Assembly (NCBI GenBank): GCA_045603745.1
Contig: JAZUMQ010000052.1
Coordinates: 24,224 to 88,223 of the forward strand
Origin: RGIG995 sp045603745
GTDB taxonomy: Bacteria > Bacillota > Clostridia > Oscillospirales > UBA644
DNA: 64,000 nucleotides
Direction: 5' to 3'
The notes beneath the pieces are model-generated. The model was given only the letters and a program-made list of their open reading frames with translations, searched no databases and was not told the DNA's origin. Of the stretch, positions 1 through 8,310 are shown one piece after another. Within the stretch, counting starts at the first letter, position 1; each line of letters opens with the position of its first letter. A program made the position numbers and the translations under genes.

Positions 1-586
1 TCGCAACGTGGCATATATGGTAATGATCTCCCGTATGGTCAACGTCGTGGGCGAGCAAGGAACCTATTGGGTGGCAAACAACTTCATCTGGGGCTGGCTT
101 CTTTTGCCCGTCCTGCAGCTCGGTGAGCTCATCAAGCAGGAAACCGCCACCGACAAGGAAAACGTTCGCAAAAACACGCTTGGCTACTTCGGCATCACAG
201 CTATCGTTTCGGTTCTGTGGTGCGCGAGCATCCCTCTCTGGAAGCCCTTTATGACAAGCGTCCTGCAGTTTACCGACGTGGATAAGCTCTTTGAGCTGGT
301 GCTCGTTCTCCTCGGCTTCTACGTTTTGTACGCCATCCAGAACGTCTTCGATTCGGTCTTCTACGGGCTCGGAAAGACGAACTATATGCTGTTCGAATCC
401 GTGGTAACGAACACGATCTATTACGGCATTGCCTTCGTCCTTTACGTTACGGGCGTGTGGACGCCGACGCTCATCGGCATCGCTCTCCTCTTCGGCATCG
501 GCAACGCCTTCGATAGCATCGTCTCCCTCGGCGCATTCGCATTCCTTCTCAAAAAAGAAAAGATCAACATTCTGAACGTCGAATAA
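1..586 (+). CDS. MATE-type efflux transporter, C-terminal part (5' end outside window)
   Basis: The reading frame is open from the window edge, so the true start lies to the left; about 194 residues are visible. At least four hydrophobic stretches alternate with short polar loops, and the pattern resembles the C-terminal half of MATE/polysaccharide-flippase-type transporters (multidrug or lipid-linked export). No catalytic motif can be checked because the N-terminal half is missing. A perfect 9-bp stem terminator follows within 10 bases, so this gene ends its transcription unit. It lies outside the genomic island that begins near base 650. Family assignment is moderate; substrate unknown. Confidence 0.6.
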   Translation, partial: RNVAYMVMISRMVNVVGEQGTYWVANNFIWGWLLLPVLQLGELIKQETATDKENVRKNTLGYFGITAIVSVLWCASIPLWKPFMTSVLQFTDVDKLFELVLVLLGFYVLYAIQNVFDSVFYGLGKTNYMLFESVVTNTIYYGIAFVLYVTGVWTPTLIGIALLFGIGNAFDSIVSLGAFAFLLKKEKINILNVE

Positions 587-594
587 CCTTTATC

Positions 595-630
595 CGCTGA
601 GGAACACCTAATCCTCAGCGTATTATTTTA
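595..630 (+). terminator. Rho-independent terminator after the MATE-type gene
   Basis: CGCTGAGGA at 595-603 pairs perfectly with TCCTCAGCG at 612-620 around an 8-base loop, followed by a T-rich tract. Confidence 0.85.
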
Positions 631-651
631 TGTGCGCCGTCAACCGTTGCC

Positions 652-671
652 CCGCAGTATACAAAGAAAAT
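652..671 (+). repeat. att-like direct repeat, copy 1 (left end of island)
   Basis: This copy starts CCGCAGTATACAAAGAAAA. It matches the repeats at 17309, 25363, 26629 and 28279 with one internal change (TATA for TAAA) and a divergent 3' edge. It lies between the chromosomal MATE-type gene and the first defence gene, where a left attachment site would be expected. Confidence 0.55.
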
Positions 672-797
672 CCGCAATCATTTCCATCATCAAGGCGCAG
701 ATGCATTAGCACACACATAATGGAAATAATCGTACCGAAATACTGTGACGAAAAAACGAAAAATGCTGAAATCGTAGGATTTCTCCGTCGAAATCTA

Positions 798-843
798 TTG
801 TAATTTGCCACAATTTGTGCTATAATGAATCTATGCTATAATG
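798..843 (+). promoter_or_regulatory. Promoter with two TGCTATAATG direct repeats upstream of the restriction-modification operon
   Basis: TTGTAA (798-803), a 17-base spacer and TATAAT (821-826) form a promoter. The 10-mer TGCTATAATG occurs at 818-827 and again at 834-843, 16 bases apart, each containing a -10-like hexamer. The repeats may be tandem promoters or binding sites for the XRE protein encoded just downstream. The rest of 631-878 shows no gene I can support. Confidence 0.5.
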
Positions 844-878
844 CTATGATTATATTTTAATTTATGAGGTATCATACA

Positions 879-1097
879 ATGGCTGCAAGCTATAAGAAAT
901 TGTTTAAACTTCTGATCGACCGCGATATGAAAAAGAAGGATCTTGCAAAGAAAGCAGACATTAGCATCGCCACTATTACTAAAATGGGAAAAGACGGCGC
1001 CGTTGTCAGCAGTGATGTTCTTGTAAAGATATGTACAGCTCTCGGTTGCACGATGGATGATATTGTAGAAATCATACCCGAGAAGGAGGAAAACTGA
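879..1097 (+). CDS. XRE-family small DNA-binding regulator, candidate controller protein
   Basis: A 72-residue protein made almost entirely of one Cro/CI-type helix-turn-helix domain (YozG/HTH_26-like): a DLAKKADIS helix, a turn, an ATITKM recognition region and a conserved VLVKICTALGC helix. I chose the ATG at 879 because TGAGGT lies about 9 bases upstream; the ATG at 864 has no ribosome site. It ends one base before the first methyltransferase, so the genes are co-transcribed. Small XRE proteins ahead of restriction-modification genes often act as controller proteins that time endonuclease expression. That role is inferred here, supported by the repeats across the promoter. Confidence 0.8.
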   Translation: MAASYKKLFKLLIDRDMKKKDLAKKADISIATITKMGKDGAVVSSDVLVKICTALGCTMDDIVEIIPEKEEN

Positions 1098-1098
1098 A

Positions 1099-2166
1099 AT
1101 GGAAACATTTAAGTTAGGCGAACTGTTCTGCGGCCCCGGTGGAATTGCGTGCGGAGCTCTAAGGGCAAAAAGCGATGACGGCTCCTTCACCATTGAGCAT
1201 GCTTGGGCAAATGATTATGATGCGGATACATGCGAAACATATCGTAAGAACATCTGCCCCGAATCCCCCGAAACTGTACATTGCGGTGATGTGCGAGAAT
1301 TAGATATTCAAAAGCTTGGAGAGATCACGGCCTTCTGCTATGGGTTCCCGTGCAACAGCTTCTCTAATGTTGGTAAGCACCAAGGCTTCGAAAACGAGAA
1401 GTTTGGGCAACTCTACTGGTATGGTATCGAAGTGCTTAAAACATATCAACCCAAGTGGTTTGTTGCAGAAAATGTGTCAGGAATACGTTCTGCTGGCTCA
1501 GGTGATTTTGAAATAATCCTAAACGATATGCGTGCAGCAGGTTATAAATTGAATGTGCACCTGTACAAAGCGGAAGAATATGGCGTTCCGCAAACAAGAC
1601 ATAGAGTAATCATTGTTGGAATTCATGAGGATGAGTCTGTGAAATACAGAGTTCCCGATCCAGCGGTATATGCTAAGTGCGATGTAACCGCGAGAACTGC
1701 GTTGGCTAACATTCCCGAGAATGCTCCCAACAATGAAGTAAGAAAACTCGCTGATAAGGTTGTCAGAAGACTGTCATATATTAAGCCCGGTGAAAATGTA
1801 TGGCAAGCAGAGGAAAGACTCGGTGAAGATTTCCCGCGCGAATTAAAGATCCATACAAAAACCAAGATCAGTCAAATCTATCGCAAGCTTGACCCCGATA
1901 AACCAGCCTACACTGTAACAGCCGCAGGTGGTGGCGGTACGTTTATGTATCACTGGACAGATCGAGAATTGACAAATAGAGAGAGAGCAAGAATACAAAC
2001 CTTTCCCGATGATTATGAATTCGTCGGTAACTACAGCAGTGTGAGAAAACAAATTGGCATGGCTGTACCGTGCAAATTGTCTGAAGTGGTTATAACCGCT
2101 GTATTAAACAGCTTCGCAGGGATTGATTATCCTTGGATCAAAGCCAATTTGGAGGAAGATGAATGA
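1099..2166 (+). CDS. DNA (cytosine-5-)-methyltransferase, first of two
   Basis: This 355-residue protein carries the ordered C5-methyltransferase motifs. Motif I is FCGPGG at residues 10-15 (SAM binding). Motif IV is FPCNSFS, with the catalytic Cys near residue 85; most relatives have PCQPFS. Motif VI is ENV near 124, motif VIII is QTRHRVIIVG, and motifs IX/X lie near the C-terminus (RIQTFPDDY and QIGMAVP). It would transfer methyl from S-adenosylmethionine to C5 of cytosine and protect host DNA. Its stop overlaps the endonuclease start by 4 bases (ATGA), which implies translational coupling. Confidence 0.93.
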   Translation: METFKLGELFCGPGGIACGALRAKSDDGSFTIEHAWANDYDADTCETYRKNICPESPETVHCGDVRELDIQKLGEITAFCYGFPCNSFSNVGKHQGFENEKFGQLYWYGIEVLKTYQPKWFVAENVSGIRSAGSGDFEIILNDMRAAGYKLNVHLYKAEEYGVPQTRHRVIIVGIHEDESVKYRVPDPAVYAKCDVTARTALANIPENAPNNEVRKLADKVVRRLSYIKPGENVWQAEERLGEDFPRELKIHTKTKISQIYRKLDPDKPAYTVTAAGGGGTFMYHWTDRELTNRERARIQTFPDDYEFVGNYSSVRKQIGMAVPCKLSEVVITAVLNSFAGIDYPWIKANLEEDE

Positions 2167-3242
2167 TTCCAAAAATTGATGATATTACCGGAATCCCAAC
2201 ATTTATTACATCGGATTTTGATGAACCAGTTTTATATACGCCTGCGAGAACAGAGTTTTCGCGGCCTTGTTCGTCTTTGAAGATTGTTACTGCTTTTACG
2301 GATTGTGACCGTATATCTACTCATATGATCAAACTTGCGGAAGGCATGAAAAACAGCCGTCTGATTAAAGGCCTTTCGGTTGAAATCATACTTGGTATGA
2401 CCAAGTCCAGCCTTTCTCAAAAGAAGCACGAAGATATCTGTCGTATGATTCGATTTCTTAATTCGTCCAAAGGAATGCCCAAAATTTCGTGCAGATATAT
2501 TTGCCAAGGTCCGGAAGTGCATTCGAAAGTGTATATTTGGATATATCCGGATGAGCATGTAGGCGACATGCCTTATATCGCTTTCTGTGGTTCTTTGAAT
2601 TATACCATGAATGCTTTTTACAAGCGCAGAGAGTCTGTTAGCATGTGTAACTCTCTTGAGGCGTATTGGTACTATAAGAATCTTCTGCCCGATACAATTG
2701 ATTGTTTTGATCCTTCAGTTTCTGAAAAATTGAAGAATGTTATCAACAACACCGCAGAAAATTTTGTTGAGCCGGATAACTCTGAAAAAGACTATCTTGT
2801 TTACGATAAGGAAACGCCCATCGATACGCTCAATGTTTCTCTTTTGAGAGCAGATGGCAGTGATACGGGATATGGCTCTGGTATCAACTGGGGCATCCGT
2901 AAAAACGGAACAAAGCGTGATCAGAATCAAGCCTATATTCCGTATAATCACAAAGATAAAAAGGTAGGCTTTTTTCCGGATAGAGAAAATCCCGATGATG
3001 AAAACTGCCCGATGTTTAAGGTCATCACCAAAGATTTTGGATCTTTCCATATGCGAATGGCACAGCAAGGAAACAAAGCCTTACACAGTGTAGAAAGTAA
3101 CGCAATTTTGGGTGAATGGATTCGCAAAAGAATCGGGGCTCCTGCAGGTGGCTATGTTACCAAACAAATGTTGGAGCTCTATGGAAAGACTTATGTTACT
3201 TTCAGAAAGTATGAGGACGGTACGTATCTTTTGGATTTTTAA
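2163..3242 (+). CDS. NgoFVII-family (PLD-fold) type II restriction endonuclease
   Basis: A 359-residue protein with a phospholipase-D-type nuclease signature: H120-S-K122 in EVHSKVYIW, followed by GSLNYT at 143-148, supplying the His, Lys, Ser and Asn of a single HxK half-site. R.NgoFVII-like enzymes have this arrangement, dimerise to build one active site and cleave without a metal ion, as known for the BfiI/NgoFVII group. The C-terminal part (about 170-359) is probably the target-recognition region. It sits between two cytosine methyltransferases, as expected of a restriction enzyme. The recognition site cannot be read from the sequence; GC-rich targets are known for NgoFVII itself. Confidence 0.85.
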   Translation: MIPKIDDITGIPTFITSDFDEPVLYTPARTEFSRPCSSLKIVTAFTDCDRISTHMIKLAEGMKNSRLIKGLSVEIILGMTKSSLSQKKHEDICRMIRFLNSSKGMPKISCRYICQGPEVHSKVYIWIYPDEHVGDMPYIAFCGSLNYTMNAFYKRRESVSMCNSLEAYWYYKNLLPDTIDCFDPSVSEKLKNVINNTAENFVEPDNSEKDYLVYDKETPIDTLNVSLLRADGSDTGYGSGINWGIRKNGTKRDQNQAYIPYNHKDKKVGFFPDRENPDDENCPMFKVITKDFGSFHMRMAQQGNKALHSVESNAILGEWIRKRIGAPAGGYVTKQMLELYGKTYVTFRKYEDGTYLLDF

Positions 3243-3263
3243 TCGTTGAGTTGGAGAAAAATT

Positions 3264-4214
3264 ATGCCGAGTGTATGTAGTCTGTTTAGCGGAATAGGTG
3301 GAATTGACCTTGGCTTTATGCAAGCCGGGTTTGACATCGTATGGGCTAATGAAAAAGATGCCGCCGCTTGCAGAACCTATCGGCATAATTTAAAAGACTC
3401 TCCACTGGTAGAGGGTGATATTCATCAAATTCCGATTGAAAGTATCCCCAATGGGTTTGATGTTTTAACAGCGGGTTTTCCTTGCCAGCCGTTTTCCATC
3501 GCCGGCTTACAAAAAGGTTTCAAAGATAGAGATGGGAACCACTTTTTTCGAATAGCACAGATTGTTGATATTAAACGTCCACCGATTGTATTTCTTGAAA
3601 ATGTTCCTAATTTAATGGAACACGACAACGGAAAGACATTCCTCGTAATTTTTAACGAACTAGCACAACTGGGATATTCGATATATTACCGAGTTCTTGC
3701 ATCCAACGAATATGGAAACCTTCCGCAAATTAGAAAACGCATTTATATTGTTGCGATTCGTGAAGATATGGACAATCGTCTATACCAATATCCAGAGCCG
3801 ATAGAACTCACTTTGAAATCCAGCGACATTATCAATCGCTCCGTAAAGCAACATGACATTTACTACTATACAGAAGGAAAAATGTATGATCGATTAGTTG
3901 CACACATGAAGGATCGCAAAGCAATTTACAGAATAACTGACACAGAAGTGCGCTGGACGAAGAATCAAATGTGTCCAACCCTTACTGCAAATATGGGAAC
4001 ACACAAAGATAGAGTTCATGTCGTATGGGACGACTACGGAATACGAAAGATGACGTTGAGAGAAGGTCTGGACTTTCAAGGCTTTCCGAAAGAATTTTAT
4101 TTTCCAAATACAATAACCATTGATGATGCGTATAAGCAAATCGGAAATACAGTTTCGGTGCCCGTAATCTCAAGACTCGCTACCAAAATCAAAGAAGTGC
4201 TTATGGGGGAATAG
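3264..4214 (+). CDS. DNA (cytosine-5-)-methyltransferase, second of two
   Basis: A 316-residue enzyme from the ATG at 3264, chosen because GGAG lies 7 bases upstream; an in-frame TTG at 3246 has no such site. It is a textbook C5-methyltransferase: motif I FSGIGG (8-13), motif IV GFPCQPFS with catalytic Cys74, motif VI ENV (112-114), motif VIII IRKRIYIVA, and QIGNTVSVPV at the end. It is clearly not a recent copy of the first methyltransferase. Two different methyltransferases with one endonuclease suggest an asymmetric target, each enzyme serving one strand, or two specificities. The ribosome site of the next gene lies inside its 3' end. Confidence 0.94.
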   Translation: MPSVCSLFSGIGGIDLGFMQAGFDIVWANEKDAAACRTYRHNLKDSPLVEGDIHQIPIESIPNGFDVLTAGFPCQPFSIAGLQKGFKDRDGNHFFRIAQIVDIKRPPIVFLENVPNLMEHDNGKTFLVIFNELAQLGYSIYYRVLASNEYGNLPQIRKRIYIVAIREDMDNRLYQYPEPIELTLKSSDIINRSVKQHDIYYYTEGKMYDRLVAHMKDRKAIYRITDTEVRWTKNQMCPTLTANMGTHKDRVHVVWDDYGIRKMTLREGLDFQGFPKEFYFPNTITIDDAYKQIGNTVSVPVISRLATKIKEVLMGE

Positions 4215-4217
4215 AGT

Positions 4218-4853
4218 ATGTGGAATAGAAACATTACTGGTTTAGATGCGGAGGGTACTTTTAGAAGCCTTAACGGCGCCGCAGATGAAAATGTTTTTAT
4301 AGGAAAAGCAAGCAAGGCAGGCTTCTTTTGCTTCTTCAAGGTGTGGCGCGATATGCCATATGATGCTGTGCTTGATTACAAACATATTCTTTACCGTGTT
4401 GAGGTTAAAGGTTCTTCATCTGGTACATATAACCTCACTCGTGGAGGCAGATCCGGCGCACAGATTGACCGTCATGCAGAAAACAGAACCCGAAGAATTG
4501 AACGAGGAGATTGTGATTTTGTTGTTTGCGTTGATAGTAAGAACGGGGATTGTTTCATATTGCCGGTTGATATTTTGGATATAACAAATCGTCAAAATTT
4601 TGGAGCAAGGGCGCTCGAACCTTTTAAGGAAAAATGGCAGTTGTTTATTCATAACGATGCTACTCGCCTTACCGGAGCACAAACTCGTGATGGGCTTTTA
4701 GCATTATCGTTGACGGAGCTTCAATCTATTGCAACTCGCATTGGGGCAATTGTGCCTGCAGGAGATTTTCGACCCAAGGGCACAACAGGGCTCAGAATAA
4801 GCGATGAAAAAGAAAAAACAATACTTGCGATTTGGTACAAACTTTGTGAATAA
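4218..4853 (+). CDS. PD-(D/E)XK nuclease-like protein of the restriction-modification operon
   Basis: A 211-residue protein translated from the ATG at 4218, with GGGGGA about 7 bases upstream inside the preceding gene. The stretch D53...VEVKGSS with E62 and K64 fits the D-x(8)-E-x-K metal-binding core of PD-(D/E)XK nucleases. It is followed by a Gly/Arg-rich loop and a hydrophobic strand (DFVVCVD) that commonly completes this fold. It starts 3 bases after the second methyltransferase, so it belongs to the same unit. It could be a second restriction subunit, a nicking repair nuclease, or the restriction partner of the second methyltransferase. I do not recognise a named family; the nuclease call rests on motif and context. 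Confidence 0.6.
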   Translation: MWNRNITGLDAEGTFRSLNGAADENVFIGKASKAGFFCFFKVWRDMPYDAVLDYKHILYRVEVKGSSSGTYNLTRGGRSGAQIDRHAENRTRRIERGDCDFVVCVDSKNGDCFILPVDILDITNRQNFGARALEPFKEKWQLFIHNDATRLTGAQTRDGLLALSLTELQSIATRIGAIVPAGDFRPKGTTGLRISDEKEKTILAIWYKLCE

Positions 4854-4868
4854 GAAAGGAATATAAAA

Positions 4869-5105
4869 ATGGCACAGATAGACATCAAAACTATTGAAAG
4901 ATTATCCAAAGAAAGAAATACAATACACGAAAAAGTGTATGCTACATATTCAACATTTGACAGCTATGGTGAACATTATGTTCAGATCGACACCTATGGC
5001 CGTAGCGATAGAGAACAGCCAGGAAAAATTAGTCAGTCGATACAGTTGGATAAAGAAACGGCTTCCTACTTGGTTGATCTACTTAAGAGAGAGTTTGATC
5101 TCTGA
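4869..5105 (+). CDS. Small conserved-type hypothetical protein at the end of the RM operon
   Basis: A 78-residue soluble protein with no signal peptide or cysteine motif, preceded by AAAGGAA. Its middle is rich in Tyr, Asp and Ser, and its C-terminal helix (KETASYLVDLLKREFDL) looks amphipathic. I do not recognise a function. It follows the PD-(D/E)XK gene by 15 bases, so it is likely co-expressed and could be an accessory or inhibitor of the restriction system. The alternative reading frame at 4894-5154 lacks a ribosome site and was rejected. Confidence 0.55.
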   Translation: MAQIDIKTIERLSKERNTIHEKVYATYSTFDSYGEHYVQIDTYGRSDREQPGKISQSIQLDKETASYLVDLLKREFDL

Positions 5106-5200
5106 TATGACTGAGGTAGTCGCTGTTATGGTATCACTGAAAGAAATCAAATAAAAGACGCATTAAATAACTCTCTATGATGAGAATTAAGGGGAATAAA

Positions 5201-6301
5201 ATGAAAAGTTTAAGTAATGAAATAGCAAAACTTTTTAATATTGCAACAATTGATAAAACTCAGAAAATTTGGTTCTTTAGAACCAATGGTGGTGCATATT
5301 ATCATGATTATTGTATTAATAATTTCATTGGCTTAGGATGGGATAAAATTGATAAACAATTGATACTGTCAGACAGGTCTCCTGAGACAAAAAAAGAAAT
5401 TATAGAGGATATCTATCCAGATGAGAAGCGTCCTGGATTGATATTGGGTCAAATGAATACTTTCTATAATAAAATGCATTTAGGGGATTTGGTTTTGATT
5501 CCTTCTGAAGGAGGGAAAGAAGTATCCATTGGTGTATTAGGGGATTTTGTAGATGAAATCTATCACTTGGAGAATGAAACTGAATATCCTCAATGCGAAT
5601 ATATTCACAAAAGAAGAGTTGATTGGATTAAAAAGGTGGATTTATATCAAGATGTATATCTGTTTAGAGCATTACGCGGACAACAGACTATCTCTGATAT
5701 AACGGATTGCGCAGGCTTGGTACTTAGGAACTTATATCCAGTGTATATTTCTAATAATTCTTTGCACTTGACATTGAAAAAAACGTCGGATGTAGATTAT
5801 TCATTACATACGAATGTTTCACTGTGTTCATCTATTATTGCTATTTCTGAGGAGATTTCCCGGATATATAATGGAGAAAATTTTGAAGATTCGTTGAAAA
5901 TCAAAACTGCTGTGGGTTCCCCTGGATTTATAGAGATAATTGCTGATTTAATACCCGAAGCCACAATTGCCATTGGTGTTATCTTCAATTATATTGTTGG
6001 TAAAATTAAATCTGATGGCTCTGCTAGCGGGCTCCTTGGGGTGTTTGGATCAGTCAATTCTCTTATAAATGACCGCACAAATAGAAAAAAGATAGATGCT
6101 GAGACAGAAAGAATTAAAGCAGAAACAGAAAAAATCAAAGCAGAGACACAATTGCTGAAGCAACAATTGTCCGCACCGGATCTCAAAAAAAATGAAAGTT
6201 CGATTATGAACATACAAACAGAATGCAACAATATTGTCAAAGAATCTTTAGCGGCTGGAATTGTTTGTGAGCTTCAGTCGCCTGAAGATAAAGTTAGTTG
6301 A
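5201..6301 (+). CDS. EVE-like N-domain protein with hydrophobic segment and coiled coil, putative defence effector
   Basis: A 366-residue protein from the ATG at 5201 (AAGGGG upstream; the ATG at 5177 has none). Residues about 20-170 begin IWFFRTNGGAYY and continue to IGLGW, a pattern resembling the EVE/PUA-like modules found in Mrr-type and other anti-phage proteins, which can read modified bases. A hydrophobic stretch (about 240-268) could cross or insert into the membrane. A strongly heptad-like coiled coil of Glu/Lys/Ile repeats (AETERIKAETEKIKAET) follows. Sensor plus membrane segment plus oligomerisation region resembles abortive-infection effectors. Domain naming is tentative. It stands 42 bases before the kinase-like gene and may be part of that system. 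Confidence 0.5.
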   Translation: MKSLSNEIAKLFNIATIDKTQKIWFFRTNGGAYYHDYCINNFIGLGWDKIDKQLILSDRSPETKKEIIEDIYPDEKRPGLILGQMNTFYNKMHLGDLVLIPSEGGKEVSIGVLGDFVDEIYHLENETEYPQCEYIHKRRVDWIKKVDLYQDVYLFRALRGQQTISDITDCAGLVLRNLYPVYISNNSLHLTLKKTSDVDYSLHTNVSLCSSIIAISEEISRIYNGENFEDSLKIKTAVGSPGFIEIIADLIPEATIAIGVIFNYIVGKIKSDGSASGLLGVFGSVNSLINDRTNRKKIDAETERIKAETEKIKAETQLLKQQLSAPDLKKNESSIMNIQTECNNIVKESLAAGIVCELQSPEDKVS

Positions 6302-6343
6302 CTTTTTGTTATTACATCATAAAATTTATGAGGAAGTCTAATT

Positions 6344-6952
6344 GTGTATAAGAACAAAGATACAGGAAAACTGATTGCTTTTGACGGTCCTAATGGTGCA
6401 GGAAAATCCACACTAATAAGGGCGGTACAAGCTAGGTTGTCAGAAATGAACATTAATGTGCACGTAACAAAAGAACCGAGTGATTCGAAAATTGGAACGT
6501 TTACACGTAATGTTGCAGAATTGTTTTCTGGCAATGCTTTGGCCTGTTTAGTGGCGGCAGATAGATATGCTCATGTCGAAAGAGAGATTTTGCCGCAATT
6601 AAAACAAGGAACAATTGTTATTACGGACCGATATGTTTTATCCTCACTAATATTACAACCTATGGATGGCGTTGATATTGATTTTATAGAAAAAATAAAT
6701 AACGAGATTGTTCTACCTGATCTGCAGATTGCAGTTTGGGCAAATGATGAAATTTTGCAAAAACGTCTATTAGAAAGAGACAATCTTACGCGATTTGAGA
6801 AAAATAATAGATCGTTTGAGGAATTGGAGAATATGGAAAAAGGAGTTCGTATTATCCAAGAATGGGCGGTGCCTGTTGTCAATGTTTTTAATGATAGTGA
6901 TTTAGAAAAAAATGTTGCTCTTGTAGTAGAAAACATATTGTCTATAATATAG
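6344..6952 (+). CDS. Thymidylate-kinase-like P-loop nucleotide kinase
   Basis: A 202-residue protein of normal dTMP-kinase length starting at a GTG with AGGAAG 7 bases upstream. It has the P-loop GPNGAGKS (15-22), the EP motif (45-46, substrate side) and the DRY motif (95-97, VITDRYVLSS) in the usual order. The family phosphorylates dTMP to dTDP with ATP. A second, non-housekeeping copy inside a defence island next to radical SAM and glycosylase-like genes suggests a specialised substrate, such as a modified thymidylate or a base in DNA, or control of the dTTP pool during infection. First gene of the 6344-13452 operon. Confidence 0.8.
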   Translation: MYKNKDTGKLIAFDGPNGAGKSTLIRAVQARLSEMNINVHVTKEPSDSKIGTFTRNVAELFSGNALACLVAADRYAHVEREILPQLKQGTIVITDRYVLSSLILQPMDGVDIDFIEKINNEIVLPDLQIAVWANDEILQKRLLERDNLTRFEKNNRSFEELENMEKGVRIIQEWAVPVVNVFNDSDLEKNVALVVENILSII

Positions 6953-6981
6953 GTTAAACATTACATTGGAAGGGAGACGCT

Positions 6982-8310
6982 ATGAAAGAAGTTTTTTATT
7001 TAATTAATTCTCCGTTGTTTTTAGATAAAACAATTAATGAAGACTCTTTGCCGCCATTAGGGCAAGGCTATATTGCGACCAGTTTGAAGAATAGTGGCAT
7101 TGATGTTTCCTTAATTGATTGTGTTAAAGAAAAGATAACAGCCTTGGAAATAATAAATAAGATTAATAGTGATCGTCCCAAGTATGTCGGTATTAATATT
7201 TTCACACAAAACTACGAAATAGTGAAAAGCATTATCGAAAGCATAACAGTGCAATGTATACTATTTATAGGCGGACAAGCAACTAAGTTTCTTTATCAGG
7301 ATATCATAAATTGGCGTACAAATAATGAATGTTTTGTTATTATTGGAGAGGGTGAATATATAATACCTACTATATGCATGAAAACATGCAAACAGAAACC
7401 GATATTGTGCGAAAACAATATTACAGTTTATGTGGTTGATAAAGATTCGGGGTACTATCCTCGAGATATATCAGCCATTAAGCTTGATAGGACATTTTTT
7501 AAAAACGAACTCATGGAGAATCATTATGGGGAACAGGAGGTTGCCATAATAACATCTAGGGGATGTATTTTTAATTGTGCTTTTTGCGGTGGCGCAAGGA
7601 GTCTAAACGCTGAAATAGAACCTAGGATAAGAGGACAGCAAAGTATAGAAAATGAAATATCTGACTTGTTAGCATTATATCCCAAGTTACAGAGCGTGCG
7701 AGTTCTTGACGATTTGTTTTTGCGTTCCAAAAATAGTATTCAAATTGCCATTAACGTTTTCTCTAAATATCCAAGAATAACATGGCGTGGAATGGCACAT
7801 GTTCTATCCATAAAAAACGCTATTGATTATTTAAATGATCTTAAAAAAAGCGGATGCAAAGAATTATTTATTGGCATAGAATCTGGATCCCCAAGAATCA
7901 GAAATAAAATAAACAAACAGGGTTCGTGTGAAGATGTACTGTTTGTAGCCAAAAAAATATTGGAAGCAGGTATAGATTTAAAAGGATATTTTATATTGGG
8001 TTTTCCTGACGAGGATGAGAGCGATTTTCGTCTTACATTGAATCTAGCACTAGCCATAAAGGGTCTCGCAGACCAAGCCAATGCTACATTCAGAACTAGT
8101 GTATTTCAATTTAGACCTTATCATGGAACAAAACTATATAATGAATTGATAGAAAATGGCGTTGAGGTTAACGAGTGTAAACCCAATGACGATATTACTT
8201 CAATGATAGGTCGAGGTTCATTTAATTTTTCTTCAGGGAACTATAGCTTAGAAAATAACGAAGTGTTAAATCGTTATATTGATGCCACGCAAAGGTTGAA
8301 AGAAATATGA
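6982..8310 (+). CDS. Radical SAM protein with B12-binding-like N-domain
   Basis: A 442-residue protein. The N-terminal third (about 1-140) has the alternating strand/helix pattern and PPLGQGYIATSL opening of the B12-binding-like domain common in class B radical SAM enzymes. The cluster motif is C195-x3-C199-x2-C202 (RGCIFNCAFCGG), which binds the [4Fe-4S] cluster that cleaves SAM. The rest, including FIGIESGSP and GYFILGFPDE, is typical of the radical SAM barrel. Such enzymes methylate or rearrange unactivated carbons in metabolites, RNA or peptides. The substrate here is unknown; the neighbours suggest a nucleotide or DNA base. It overlaps the next gene by 4 bases. Confidence 0.9.
   Translation: MKEVFYLINSPLFLDKTINEDSLPPLGQGYIATSLKNSGIDVSLIDCVKEKITALEIINKINSDRPKYVGINIFTQNYEIVKSIIESITVQCILFIGGQATKFLYQDIINWRTNNECFVIIGEGEYIIPTICMKTCKQKPILCENNITVYVVDKDSGYYPRDISAIKLDRTFFKNELMENHYGEQEVAIITSRGCIFNCAFCGGARSLNAEIEPRIRGQQSIENEISDLLALYPKLQSVRVLDDLFLRSKNSIQIAINVFSKYPRITWRGMAHVLSIKNAIDYLNDLKKSGCKELFIGIESGSPRIRNKINKQGSCEDVLFVAKKILEAGIDLKGYFILGFPDEDESDFRLTLNLALAIKGLADQANATFRTSVFQFRPYHGTKLYNELIENGVEVNECKPNDDITSMIGRGSFNFSSGNYSLENNEVLNRYIDATQRLKEI

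Noticed and set aside
4894..5154. An 86-codon frame overlapping the small gene at 4869
   Set aside because: No ribosome site; the 4869 frame has one and a better-looking composition.
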